IMG/VR virus record: IMGVR_UViG_3300029893_000220
Span: 1 to 24,092 of that record
Length of the DNA stretch: 24,092 nt
Strand: one strand, 5' to 3'
From: a virus
Below the pieces are notes generated by a model. The model did not search any database, was not told the DNA's origin, and saw nothing but the letters and a program-made list of their open reading frames with translations. Position numbers and translations under genes: made by a program. Below are positions 7,077 through 14,487 of the stretch, piece by piece (the stretch's first letter is position 1; the number at the start of each line of letters is the position of its first letter).

Positions 7077-9393
7077 TGAAGTTTTTAACCCAAACCTTGG
7101 AAATCTCGTCCCAAGTTTCTTTTTTAGCTAATTGTTTAATCTCATCACTCAGTTTGGTCGTGTCTTTACCCAACAGCTCAACAACCTTTCTTGCCACTGC
7201 CTCCTGGGTCTCTCTGTCATAAGGATCACCCTTAACCTTCTGGCAATATGGTTTTTCCTTAAGAGCGGCATAATCAGTGGTAACCGGGATACACCCAGCC
7301 ATTGCTGCTTGCCTAACAGTTATGCAATCTATCTCCTCGAATGTTGTAGCGTAGTAAAGTATCTTTGCCTTCGATTTTGCCTTTATCAAATCTGACTGCC
7401 CAACCCGTCCCTTCTCTGTCACCCCAGGCTGACTCATCAGCTCAATCATTCTCTTCTTCCAAGCCATTCTCTCTGGATTGTCTGAGTAAAACGAGTCAAA
7501 CAGTTTCCATCCGTAGTAAATATCTAGTGTCGCTTGTGGAAACTTCTCCCTAATAATCGGCCAGCCATATTTAAGCATATACTCAAGGCCGCGGTCATAC
7601 GATGAAGCATAGATCAACTTAAATGGATCACGCTTAGATTTGCTCCATTTAAAGCTCCCCCTGTCTACACCGTTGGGCACTATTACAAACTTGTCTTGCT
7701 TTACATGAGGTAAGAAAGTCTGGTGGTACTTAGTTTTGATGAATATCTTATCTACTTTTTTGAGCCTGTCTGCAGTAAACTCCATCGGATTAGGTACATC
7801 ATGCAAGTCAAGGAAAACCTTGTTTGCCTTCCAGTCCATATCCAACATTGATGGATTTCTCCAGATGATTAAGTTATCGAATTGATCTTTCTGATTAAAT
7901 CGGTAGTAGTTTAGGTACTCGACACCGTCATACTCACCCTCATCTGCACCAGGATTTCCGTATACAGTCACCTTGTATCCAGCCTTAGTCCAAAGCTTGC
8001 TTAACTGGATTACAGCCGTTTCAGACCCCCCAATACCTTGAGATAGGTTCTTTGGTGTCCAACTCTCAAAACCAGCACCACAGAAGTACACAACGGACCC
8101 TTTAGGCCACTTCTTTGGTGGCAGATAAGTATTTCTTAACTTATCCACAATTACCGTGTTCTGTACCTCTTCTGGTAATGAAGCCAGTAAGTTAAGGATT
8201 TTATCCTCTCGCTTTTGCTCCCCAAGCACAGAAACCATATCGGATATGTTTCTCATCCACTCACCCCACCTAACAAGCTTAGCTGCTGACTCCATCTTGT
8301 CTTTATGCTCCTTCGTCGGCATGATCTCGAAAAGCTCAGAGGCCACCTTCAAGGCTCTCTTCATATCTCTCTTGTGGAAATAAACTAGAAAGAGGGTGTT
8401 TAGGGCATTGATCTTATCATCCCTAGGAGTTAGAACCGCTGCAGTTTGAGGCTGCTTAATACTTAATCCCAAATTAACGTAAAACTCAGCCTTCCTAAAA
8501 TCTTTCTTCATGGCGTAGGTACGAGCCAGGGCTATATACCACGATGGCCACTCTGGCCTTTCATGAATTGCTGACTCATAACAAGAAATGGCGTCATCGT
8601 AGTTTCCCTGCAAGTAAAAGATGCCTCCAAGGTAATGCCATGCCTGGGCTCTTTCCTCATCCCATCCAGAATGACTCAAGTAATCCTGAAAGAGTGTCGC
8701 CGCCCTCTCATAACCCTTTTGGGTGTGAGTATCAAACAAACATCGAGCAAGGTAGTACTCAGTCCTCGGGTCTGGTTCTTTTCTTAATCCTTTAGCCACT
8801 TCTTTTAGCTCTCCGGCATACTGCTTACTTAGAATCCTTATATTCCGCTCTATCCCAGATATTTTGTTCTCATTGGTAGGCCAGTGATTAACTGCAAAGT
8901 CTTTAATATATTGAGTATTTACCTCAACCTTAGGCACAAGCGTCTCGTGCAGTGCGGCTTTCCACTTGTATTTACCGTTCCTGACAATCCTCTCTCTTGG
9001 GTGAACGATAACAACCTCCTTGGTTCGTGGGTCAATCTCGTAGTTATAGTCCACAAAAACACCATCTAGATTCTGGTTGTCCATCTCCTTGACTACCTCT
9101 GGGATGATCCTGGCATTTTGCACCACATCATCACTGTCTAGCCACAAAACATACTTATACCCCTTGGTTTGTTCAAAGTTAAAGTTTCTAGCAGCGGAGA
9201 AATCATCAATCCAGTCAAAATGAGACAAAGTAATCTTCTTATCCTCTAAGTCTTTCCAATTGTCTTTTGTTTGCGTGGTGGTAATAAAAGCATGGTCTAC
9301 ATACGCCAAAATAGATTTAAGACACCTCTTGACCTCATCAACCTCATTACCCTTGATAATCATTGCCAGTGCTAGTTTCTTCATGTTGCTCAT
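7063..9393 (-). CDS. Fused GT2 - TPR - GT4-like double glycosyltransferase
   Basis: A 776-residue protein with three regions. Residues about 5-200 are a family 2 GT-A domain: LALAMIIKGNEVDEVKRCLK begins the fold, DWIDDFSAARNFNFE is the usual W-x-x-D-F-S-x-A-R-N motif, and YVLWLDSDDVV is the metal-binding D-S-D-D. Residues about 205-320 hold TPR-like helices (AWHYLGGIFYLQGNYDDAIS, ALARTYAMKKDFRKAEFYV). Residues about 430-776 resemble a GT-B enzyme: GSVVYFCGAG, GIGGSETAVIQLSKLW for the N-lobe loop, then VIVPNGVDRG, IYASSYDRGLEYML and a C-terminal E-x7-E-like region around TTFEEIDCITVRQAAMAG. It is the first gene of the cassette, after the 9401-9784 gene. Starts at 9393 or 9384 are both possible and neither has a strong Shine-Dalgarno. 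Two transferase activities in one chain suggest sequential sugar addition. Confidence 0.8.
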   Translation of the reverse strand: MSNMKKLALAMIIKGNEVDEVKRCLKSILAYVDHAFITTTQTKDNWKDLEDKKITLSHFDWIDDFSAARNFNFEQTKGYKYVLWLDSDDVVQNARIIPEVVKEMDNQNLDGVFVDYNYEIDPRTKEVVIVHPRERIVRNGKYKWKAALHETLVPKVEVNTQYIKDFAVNHWPTNENKISGIERNIRILSKQYAGELKEVAKGLRKEPDPRTEYYLARCLFDTHTQKGYERAATLFQDYLSHSGWDEERAQAWHYLGGIFYLQGNYDDAISCYESAIHERPEWPSWYIALARTYAMKKDFRKAEFYVNLGLSIKQPQTAAVLTPRDDKINALNTLFLVYFHKRDMKRALKVASELFEIMPTKEHKDKMESAAKLVRWGEWMRNISDMVSVLGEQKREDKILNLLASLPEEVQNTVIVDKLRNTYLPPKKWPKGSVVYFCGAGFESWTPKNLSQGIGGSETAVIQLSKLWTKAGYKVTVYGNPGADEGEYDGVEYLNYYRFNQKDQFDNLIIWRNPSMLDMDWKANKVFLDLHDVPNPMEFTADRLKKVDKIFIKTKYHQTFLPHVKQDKFVIVPNGVDRGSFKWSKSKRDPFKLIYASSYDRGLEYMLKYGWPIIREKFPQATLDIYYGWKLFDSFYSDNPERMAWKKRMIELMSQPGVTEKGRVGQSDLIKAKSKAKILYYATTFEEIDCITVRQAAMAGCIPVTTDYAALKEKPYCQKVKGDPYDRETQEAVARKVVELLGKDTTKLSDEIKQLAKKETWDEISKVWVKNFNAGI

Positions 9394-9400
9394 CTAATTT

Positions 9401-9784
9401 CTAAATCTTTTCAGCAGTTGCAAAGCCCGGATATCTCCTAGCGAATTCTCTCCAAAACTTTTGCCTACCATATTCTTTGATTCGATGTTGTGCTAGTTTC
9501 TCCAATACGTAAGAAACCTCACCAGGGAGGTTTAAAAGGTGCCTAAATGATTTATCCTCAGTTGAAGCAAATTTGTTTTTCCTACTCTTCTTGTATTCCT
9601 TGTTTGCGTCTAGAAACTTTCGATACTCAACGGGGTGTTTTCTCGACCATACCGAAATAGCCAAGTCTACGGTCTCCCAAATATCATTATTCCTCACCTT
9701 AAAAAGCAATTGATCAACAGCCTGAACCAGCCATGTAGGCCTCGTTTTGTTTGATAGTGGATCAATAGTGTAAAAATCTTCCAT
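9401..9784 (-). CDS. Small protein following the capsid gene, unknown
   Basis: A 127-residue basic, Trp-rich, mostly helical protein (MEDFYTIDPLSNKTRPTWLV at the start; RKHPVEYRKFLDANKEYKKS at about residues 49-68). It has no signal peptide or membrane segment. It lies between the capsid gene and the sugar-transferase cassette, so a minor head protein or cassette-linked accessory protein is possible. No family is recognised. Its start is preceded by AGGGG, a usable ribosome-binding site that abuts the 10-bp hairpin at 9798-9828, so initiation may be affected by that structure. Confidence 0.7.
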   Translation of the reverse strand: MEDFYTIDPLSNKTRPTWLVQAVDQLLFKVRNNDIWETVDLAISVWSRKHPVEYRKFLDANKEYKKSRKNKFASTEDKSFRHLLNLPGEVSYVLEKLAQHRIKEYGRQKFWREFARRYPGFATAEKI

Positions 9785-9797
9785 ATCTACCCCTAAT

Positions 9798-9828
9798 CCC
9801 CCTCTAGCGGGGTAGGCACTAGAGGGGG
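9798..9828 (-). promoter_or_regulatory. 10-bp hairpin between capsid and next gene
   Basis: CCCCCTCTAG (9798-9807) and CTAGAGGGGG (9819-9828) are perfect inverted repeats with an 11-base loop. No T-run follows in the leftward direction, so it is not a standard terminator. It may protect the capsid mRNA 3' end, partly terminate, or lower initiation at the 9784 start. It lies between the highly expressed capsid gene and a gene likely to need less product. Confidence 0.6.
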
Positions 9829-9857
9829 CGGGATTAAACTTCCTACCCTAGTTTTTC

Positions 9858-10781
9858 CTAACTGGATAAACCAGCTCGGAGACCCTCAACATAAATGTGA
9901 GAGCGTGAGCTATCGGCTTGCGCCAATAGTTCGGTCACAATGTGGCCCTTCTTGTTATCACCAGAAATACTGTTGACAACGTGTTTGGGTTTACGGAGAT
10001 ATCCGATACCACAAAGTTCTTTCCTAAGACCCAACATGGATCCTGAAGGCATATCCTTGTGAGCACGAAGCTCGTGGATGCCAAAGTCACCTTCGTAGAT
10101 GCTGATTGCTCTGACTAAGCGCTTGTCTTCAGCGTCAACGTTTCTAGTGTTACCAGCGGTAAACTTGGATACGTCAGACTTGACAGCACCAGCCACGAGA
10201 ATAAGGTCAACTACGTACTCATCGGTGTAATCCCATGATTTTCGAAGGAATTGCTCATTAAATAGAGTCTCATCCAACGAAGTACCAGAAGTCCTAGAGG
10301 TGTATAAAGCACCACTGTTATTCTTGACTTGGTTGATGAAACCTTCGGTCTCGCGAGCGACACCAGATGAACCAGAGGCTTTAGTACCACGCAAGACAGC
10401 AAACTCCATAGCGTTTTTAGTTCTACGCATAGCAGCTGCCATTTCACGAGCATAAGCATCCTTGGGAGAAACCTTGTCAACAACGATTTCAGTTTCAGAG
10501 ACCGCAAAAGGTTTCTTAATGATCTGAGCAATGTTGTTTCGCATGGTGGAAACAGTCAGATCAGAGAAAGTGTTTTCGTCACCTTCGACTGATTTGTCGT
10601 TGCTGGTGTTCCTCTCAATGTAGTACTCAGCCCATTGGTGTAGGGTCTGAGAAACAGGGACGGATTTGAGGGTGGTTACAAGATAGTTCGCATCGGGAGA
10701 TACGTCCATAATCTCGTCCATAATGTCCTCACGTCGGACTGTTTCTTGATAGGTTTGTAATGTACCTGTTAACTGTGCCAT
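9858..10781 (-). CDS. Major capsid protein, SU10-like (DUF5309 type)
   Basis: A 307-residue protein starting MAQLTGTLQTYQETVRREDI, the characteristic opening of SU10-type capsid proteins. A conserved hydrophobic ladder follows (MDEIMDVSPDANYLVTTLKS). Further family-like features are the WAEYYIERN strand, an EGDENTFSDL loop, and a C-terminus with GHIVTELLAQADSSRSHIYV, the usual final strand pair. The length is close to other members. It is preceded by the scaffold-like gene and by the strongest Shine-Dalgarno in the leftward block (GGAGGTGA at 10798-10791, 9 bases before ATG), as expected for the most abundant virion protein. The family call rests on remembered sequence pattern, not a search. 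Confidence 0.75.
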   Translation of the reverse strand: MAQLTGTLQTYQETVRREDIMDEIMDVSPDANYLVTTLKSVPVSQTLHQWAEYYIERNTSNDKSVEGDENTFSDLTVSTMRNNIAQIIKKPFAVSETEIVVDKVSPKDAYAREMAAAMRRTKNAMEFAVLRGTKASGSSGVARETEGFINQVKNNSGALYTSRTSGTSLDETLFNEQFLRKSWDYTDEYVVDLILVAGAVKSDVSKFTAGNTRNVDAEDKRLVRAISIYEGDFGIHELRAHKDMPSGSMLGLRKELCGIGYLRKPKHVVNSISGDNKKGHIVTELLAQADSSRSHIYVEGLRAGLSS

Positions 10782-10790
10782 TTTCTTTTT

Positions 10791-10798
10791 TCACCTCC
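10791..10798 (-). promoter_or_regulatory. Strong Shine-Dalgarno of the capsid gene
   Basis: GGAGGTGA on the minus strand lies 9 bases before the capsid ATG. It fixes the start at 10781 and contrasts with many neighbouring genes that lack any such site. Confidence 0.85.
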
Positions 10799-10811
10799 AA
10801 TCTAAGTAGCG

Positions 10812-11600
10812 TTAGAAGTCGAGTTCAGAGAGTTGTGTTTCCTTTAGACGTTGAGCCAGTGCACCTTGGTCTCCTTTACGGATTCTTTGGCGCAGAGATT
10901 CATCATTTACCGATGACCTCCCGCTACTTGTGGTTGTAGCTGGCTGTGCTTGGGCGACCTGCCTCTCAGCAAATTGCTGTTTAGCTTGTTGTTGTGCTTG
11001 AGCGCCAACCTGTTCTTCTCGGCGACGAAGTACAGCGGCTACCTCTCTAGCAATTGCGAGGGTTGGACGTTTGCGACCCATGACTTCACTAACCAGGCGC
11101 TTTTCAGCAACCATTTGCTGGAATACGGGATCAGAGCTAAGTTCTGGGAACTCACGCTCTGCTTCACGGTCTTCCATCTCACGGCGAATTCTATTGGCTT
11201 CTGATATCGCTTTCTGCGCAGCCTGGTGGCTTTGGTTTACAGCTGACAGCACTGTGTCCATATCTGTATCCGGGGTCACCTGTGGCCCGACATAAGGCGT
11301 TTCAAAAGTTGAATTAGCCTGGTTTATCTGGTCTAGGTAGTCTGGATCGACTCCTGTCTCAGACAAAGCTTCTTTCAGTCGCTTGTTCTCCACCCGCATT
11401 GCAGCCCATGCCGCGTTGTCTTTAGGAGACTCGTCATCGACTTCGTTAGTAATGTTCTGCTGAGAATCCACATTCTCAGGATTTTGATCTTGGTCTTGAG
11501 TCTGGCCGGACTCTTGAGTTTGATCTTCAGAAGCGGGGGCTACCTCTTGGTTGGTTTGCTCCAACTCTTGTGTGTTCTCCCCTGTGTTTTTTTCTTCCAT
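10812..11600 (-). CDS. Probable capsid scaffold / assembly protein
   Basis: A 262-residue hydrophilic protein. Residues 1-65 are a disordered acidic Gln/Glu/Asn/Asp stretch (EDQTQESGQTQDQDQNPENV), followed by a possible coiled coil around residues 65-150 (AAWAAMRVENKRLKEALSET; AAQKAISEANRIRREMEDRE) and a Gln/Ala-rich segment (EEQVGAQAQQQAKQQFAERQ) with a Ser-rich C-terminus ending LSELDF. Length, composition and position directly upstream of the capsid gene match phage scaffolding proteins, which guide shell assembly and leave before packaging. No enzymatic motif is seen. The start at 11600 has no Shine-Dalgarno. The terminator-like hairpin at 11658-11705 lies upstream. Confidence 0.7.
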   Translation of the reverse strand: MEEKNTGENTQELEQTNQEVAPASEDQTQESGQTQDQDQNPENVDSQQNITNEVDDESPKDNAAWAAMRVENKRLKEALSETGVDPDYLDQINQANSTFETPYVGPQVTPDTDMDTVLSAVNQSHQAAQKAISEANRIRREMEDREAEREFPELSSDPVFQQMVAEKRLVSEVMGRKRPTLAIAREVAAVLRRREEQVGAQAQQQAKQQFAERQVAQAQPATTTSSGRSSVNDESLRQRIRKGDQGALAQRLKETQLSELDF

Positions 11601-11657
11601 GAGATTAAATAAGTGCTAACTCGAACGGACAATGCCCTCGGTAGGCCTCAACAGCAC

Positions 11658-11705
11658 AAAAAAAGGCCGCTGACTTCAAACCCTAAGGTCTGCTTGTCAA
11701 CGGCC
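11658..11705 (-). terminator. Terminator-like hairpin upstream of the scaffold gene
   Basis: Read leftward, GGCCGTTGAC (11705-11696) pairs with GTCAGCGGCC (11674-11665) over ten pairs including one G-U. The 21-base loop can itself pair (AGACCT with GGGTTT). Seven Ts follow (11664-11658), then GTG. It separates the portal region from the scaffold and capsid genes. Confidence 0.65.
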
Positions 11706-11736
11706 GAGGTTGTTCCTCTAGCTGTCTATGAGCCTA

Positions 11737-11931
11737 TTATATCACAGGCCGTCCATCCTTTAACTCGTATACACCAACCAAACCAACGGGACAGTGTTTA
11801 CACTTAACTGTAGTGCCAGAAACAAACTCAAAATAATGGTTACACTTTGGAGGATAGTTATCAGGAATTATCGTCTCTTTCCAGTCAGCCTTAACCAAAC
11901 TCTTATGCTTCTTCGATTGACTTTTCTTCAT
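11737..11931 (-). CDS. Small zinc-ribbon-like protein
   Basis: The frame is open from 11979, but the ATG at 11931 is preferred: it follows a GAGAAAG ribosome-binding-like stretch and gives a 64-residue protein starting MKKSQSKKHKSLVKADW. The C-terminal half has C-N-H-Y-F-E-F followed by CKHCPVG, a C-x-H...C-x2-C pattern that could bind one zinc ion. The basic N-terminus could contact nucleic acid or protein. Its start overlaps the 3' end of the preceding gene by 29 bases. The role is unknown; small zinc-binding proteins are common beside phage portal genes. Confidence 0.55.
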   Translation of the reverse strand: MKKSQSKKHKSLVKADWKETIIPDNYPPKCNHYFEFVSGTTVKCKHCPVGLVGVYELKDGRPVI

Positions 11932-12190
11932 CTTTCTCTTTATCAGATAACATTTTGGCTTCTGATTGCCAGCTTGCAAGAGTGCTAATAAGGTTCTCGA
12001 TTACCTTCTCAGAGGCCTTGGCGAATATATACTTCTTTTCCCATCCTCTTTTAGTTGGGTCAGGGTAAAGGTTGTCCAGCATTTGGTTGAGGTGGGACTT
12101 GAGGTACTTCTGGTACAGATCCCCCTTGAGGAAGTCCTGGGCTAACACTCCCCGCTCCTTGGCTTCCCTCTCCTGTTTGGATAGCTTCAT
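11903..12190 (-). CDS. Small charged helical protein overprinting the portal 3' end
   Basis: A 95-residue protein starting MKLSKQEREAKERGVLAQDF, strongly charged and mostly helical, with a hydrophobic-aromatic centre (YLKSHLNQMLDNLYPDP; WEKKYIFAKASEKVIENLIS) and an acidic tail (KEKDEEKSIEEA). Its first 131 bases lie in a different frame inside the 3' end of the portal gene, whose own product there is a Pro/Gly/Gln-rich tail. The amphipathic pattern and the 157 bases beyond the portal stop argue that it is real. Possible roles are a minor head protein or portal partner. No family is recognised. Confidence 0.6.
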   Translation of the reverse strand: MKLSKQEREAKERGVLAQDFLKGDLYQKYLKSHLNQMLDNLYPDPTKRGWEKKYIFAKASEKVIENLISTLASWQSEAKMLSDKEKDEEKSIEEA

Positions 12191-14138
12191 TGCTTACTTC
12201 TTCAAAATACTGATCGGCTTCCTTTATTTTAACAAGTTCACCCAGCTTGCCCAATATATCCTTGTGTTTAAGTTGGTATCCATCCCTCCTAAGAGATCCA
12301 TCTTTCTCGGACTCTTTTGCTTCCTTGTACCATCCAAGTCTTCTGGCGTACTCACTGTCATTGTCTGGCATACCCAAAGCCTCAATGTCGGGGATAAAGT
12401 TATACTCACCAAGGTAGTCTTGTTCAGGATCAACGTACAAATAACCTTGATTTCCATCTGGTGTTAACTCCATCTTTGGCTTAACTCCATCAGCGGTAAC
12501 TACTTCGGCAACTGGAATAGCATATTGATCTAGTTCGCCGTTTTCAGTAAGGGCGTCATAGGCTAGTTCAAAAATATCTTCATCTCGTCTTGCTGCACCA
12601 GCAAAACCAGGATCTTTAAGAAGCTCTTGTGCATATTCGTAGACTAACTCATATCCCTCATCGGTAATGTTCCAATCAGTAAGACCAGCCTTATCAAAGT
12701 ACTCCAAGGCGTCCTTACCAACTATCTTGATAACAGTCTCTTTATCAGTAAACTTAGGATCTCTTAACATTTCAAAAATCAGATACATCAGTTTCTTAAG
12801 AGCCGCTGAAAGCATGATCTTGTTAAAGTTATCTCTAGCCCCTCTTAAGAAAGCCCTGTCCCTAACCTCTGTGGCGGTCTTGTCAGCACCTAGCAAGTCA
12901 ACTGAGGAAACACCCTGTCCAGTTTCTCCAAGTGCCTCAAGGAACTCAGTAACCAACATCTTGTAGGTCTCTGAAAAGCTTGATAGCGATTGAGAAGTCT
13001 TCTGATCTAAGACAGTAACATTAGTGGGGTTATTCACCAACCAAAATGCCTTTGGCCTAAACTTAAAAGTATCCATCCTGGTCTCATTGGCGTTAACCAA
13101 TGTTGGAGGGTACAAGTCTTTATTAACCAATTCAATGAATTGAGACTGCAGAGCTGAAAGTATCTTGAGTAGTGCTCGGACCGGCTGAAGCTCGCTCATT
13201 CCATAGACATCCTCCTGGGACGGGATATATACCAAAGGAACCACTGGGATCTCTCCGTGCACATAAGGATTTTCGATTGTTCTCAGGACCAAGGCTTCTT
13301 TCTTACTGCTTGTGCCCTGCTTGGGACACCACGTTACCCACTTGTCTTTGTAGAGAGTAATACAAACCTCAAACCTATCATCATCACCGTCCAAGTTTTT
13401 CTTATCCCGCATAGTAGAGAGATAATTTTGCTGTCGGCCTGTGCCAGTCTTCATTTCCCTAAGCTCTCTCATTGCTGACTCGTCGTAAGAGGCTCCATCA
13501 AGTTGAACTCTCTCGAGCTCATCTAAAGACGCATATCTTCTGACAATGACATAGTCCGAACCCTTGATCGTCTCTCTTCCTGGCTGTAGTAACACATCTC
13601 GGTTGTTAAGAAGATCTAACCACCAGTTGTTATATACAATCCGAGCCTCCTTCTTTTTGGTTTTAGGATTGTATACCTTCTTAGTCTCAACTTTCCACCT
13701 GGGCATAACAAAACCAGCCCCATAAAGTCGAGTATTTAGATCCCATTGAGCAACGATTGCCTCAATAGGAACATCTGAGTGTTGATTAAATCTGTCTATA
13801 CTCCACTTAAAATGCTCGGTAGCTATCTTTGCTCCCATCTCATCACCTTTCTCCACACCCTCAATCCTTCCGGTGAATCTCCCGCCCACCATCCTGACTG
13901 TTTTGTGAAAAATACCAGTGAATCCTCGTGGGGTTGCTAATTTTACAGAGTAAGGCCATTTATTTGGGTCAATGTAGGCATTAAACAGCTTGTCATAAGT
14001 GTCAAAGCCATATGTATTGTTTTGAATTCTATTATCCAGCTCGCTATTCGCCTCGTCATACTCTTTAACAAGCTTAGTTGCATCTACTGAAATCTGTCTT
14101 TTCTCCGCCTTAGGTTGTTTTTTTTCTTTTTTAGCCAT
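12060..14138 (-). CDS. Phage portal protein, large podoviral type
   Basis: With the ATG at 14138 the protein has 692 residues; the frame extends to a TTG at 14150, but MAKKEKKQPKAEKRQ is the natural start. Portals form the dodecameric ring at the packaging vertex. Supporting features are the large size, position directly after terminase, and portal-like phrases such as NPTNVTVLDQ, a long central helical region (FSETYKMLVTEFLEALGETG, about residues 400-420) followed by GVSSVDLLGADKTATEVRDR, where portals have a conserved A-T-E helix before the crown, and a disordered Pro/Gly/Gln-rich C-terminus (residues about 650-692). The 3' end overlaps the 95-residue gene. The ATG lies 10 bases beyond the T-tract of the hairpin at 14149-14178, without a Shine-Dalgarno. 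Confidence 0.75.
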   Translation of the reverse strand: MAKKEKKQPKAEKRQISVDATKLVKEYDEANSELDNRIQNNTYGFDTYDKLFNAYIDPNKWPYSVKLATPRGFTGIFHKTVRMVGGRFTGRIEGVEKGDEMGAKIATEHFKWSIDRFNQHSDVPIEAIVAQWDLNTRLYGAGFVMPRWKVETKKVYNPKTKKKEARIVYNNWWLDLLNNRDVLLQPGRETIKGSDYVIVRRYASLDELERVQLDGASYDESAMRELREMKTGTGRQQNYLSTMRDKKNLDGDDDRFEVCITLYKDKWVTWCPKQGTSSKKEALVLRTIENPYVHGEIPVVPLVYIPSQEDVYGMSELQPVRALLKILSALQSQFIELVNKDLYPPTLVNANETRMDTFKFRPKAFWLVNNPTNVTVLDQKTSQSLSSFSETYKMLVTEFLEALGETGQGVSSVDLLGADKTATEVRDRAFLRGARDNFNKIMLSAALKKLMYLIFEMLRDPKFTDKETVIKIVGKDALEYFDKAGLTDWNITDEGYELVYEYAQELLKDPGFAGAARRDEDIFELAYDALTENGELDQYAIPVAEVVTADGVKPKMELTPDGNQGYLYVDPEQDYLGEYNFIPDIEALGMPDNDSEYARRLGWYKEAKESEKDGSLRRDGYQLKHKDILGKLGELVKIKEADQYFEEVSNEAIQTGEGSQGAGSVSPGLPQGGSVPEVPQVPPQPNAGQPLP

Positions 14139-14148
14139 ATTTATACAC

Positions 14149-14178
14149 AAAAAAGACCCCCCGAAAAATTGGGAGGTC
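14149..14178 (-). terminator. Terminator-like hairpin before the portal gene
   Basis: Read leftward, GACCTCCC (14178-14171) pairs with GGGGGGTC (14162-14155) over eight pairs including one G-U, with an 8-base loop, followed by six Ts and GTG. It ends just before the portal start, mirroring the arrangement at 3324-3350. Confidence 0.6.
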
Positions 14179-14216
14179 TTCAGTTGCTCTGATAAACCGT
14201 AATTTAGCTTATTTTA

Positions 14217-14486
14217 TCACACAATCTTGCTAGTCTGCTCCTGTTGAACAACCTCGATCCTTCTATTCTGAATAATCAAGGCAACCTTACCCCATCCAGT
14301 GTTACGTTTGACGTTAGCAATTAGTGACAGTGCTTGGCTGATTGCTTGCCTTATTTCTTCTCCATCATCCTGGTATTCATCTAAAATTTGCTTTATTTGA
14401 AGTAAAACAGGATCAGAGAGAGCTAGAATTTGATTAAGCTTCTCGTTGTTTTCTTTGCGAATCTTCTCGTCGTCTATAAAAGTCAT
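14217..14486 (-). CDS. Small helical protein between terminase and portal
   Basis: An 89-residue protein starting MTFIDDEKIRKENNEKLNQI, acidic at the N-terminus and predicted mainly helical with heptad-like hydrophobic spacing (residues about 15-60: LNQILALSDPVLLQIKQILD). It follows the terminase nuclease stop by one base, so it is probably translationally coupled. The downstream hairpin at 14149-14178 makes it the last gene of the packaging segment. No family is recognised; a packaging or head accessory role is inferred from position only. Confidence 0.6.
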   Translation of the reverse strand: MTFIDDEKIRKENNEKLNQILALSDPVLLQIKQILDEYQDDGEEIRQAISQALSLIANVKRNTGWGKVALIIQNRRIEVVQQEQTSKIV

Positions 14487-14487
14487 C

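Noticed and set aside
10211-10531. Leftward 106-codon ORF within the capsid gene
   Set aside because: Leu/Arg/Ser-rich shadow of the capsid frame, with no start signal.
12072-12467. Rightward 131-codon ORF opposite the portal 3' end
   Set aside because: Antisense to the portal and its overprinting gene, with hydrophobic shadow composition and no Shine-Dalgarno.
13172-13360. Rightward ORF opposite the portal
   Set aside because: Antisense shadow of low complexity with no start signal.
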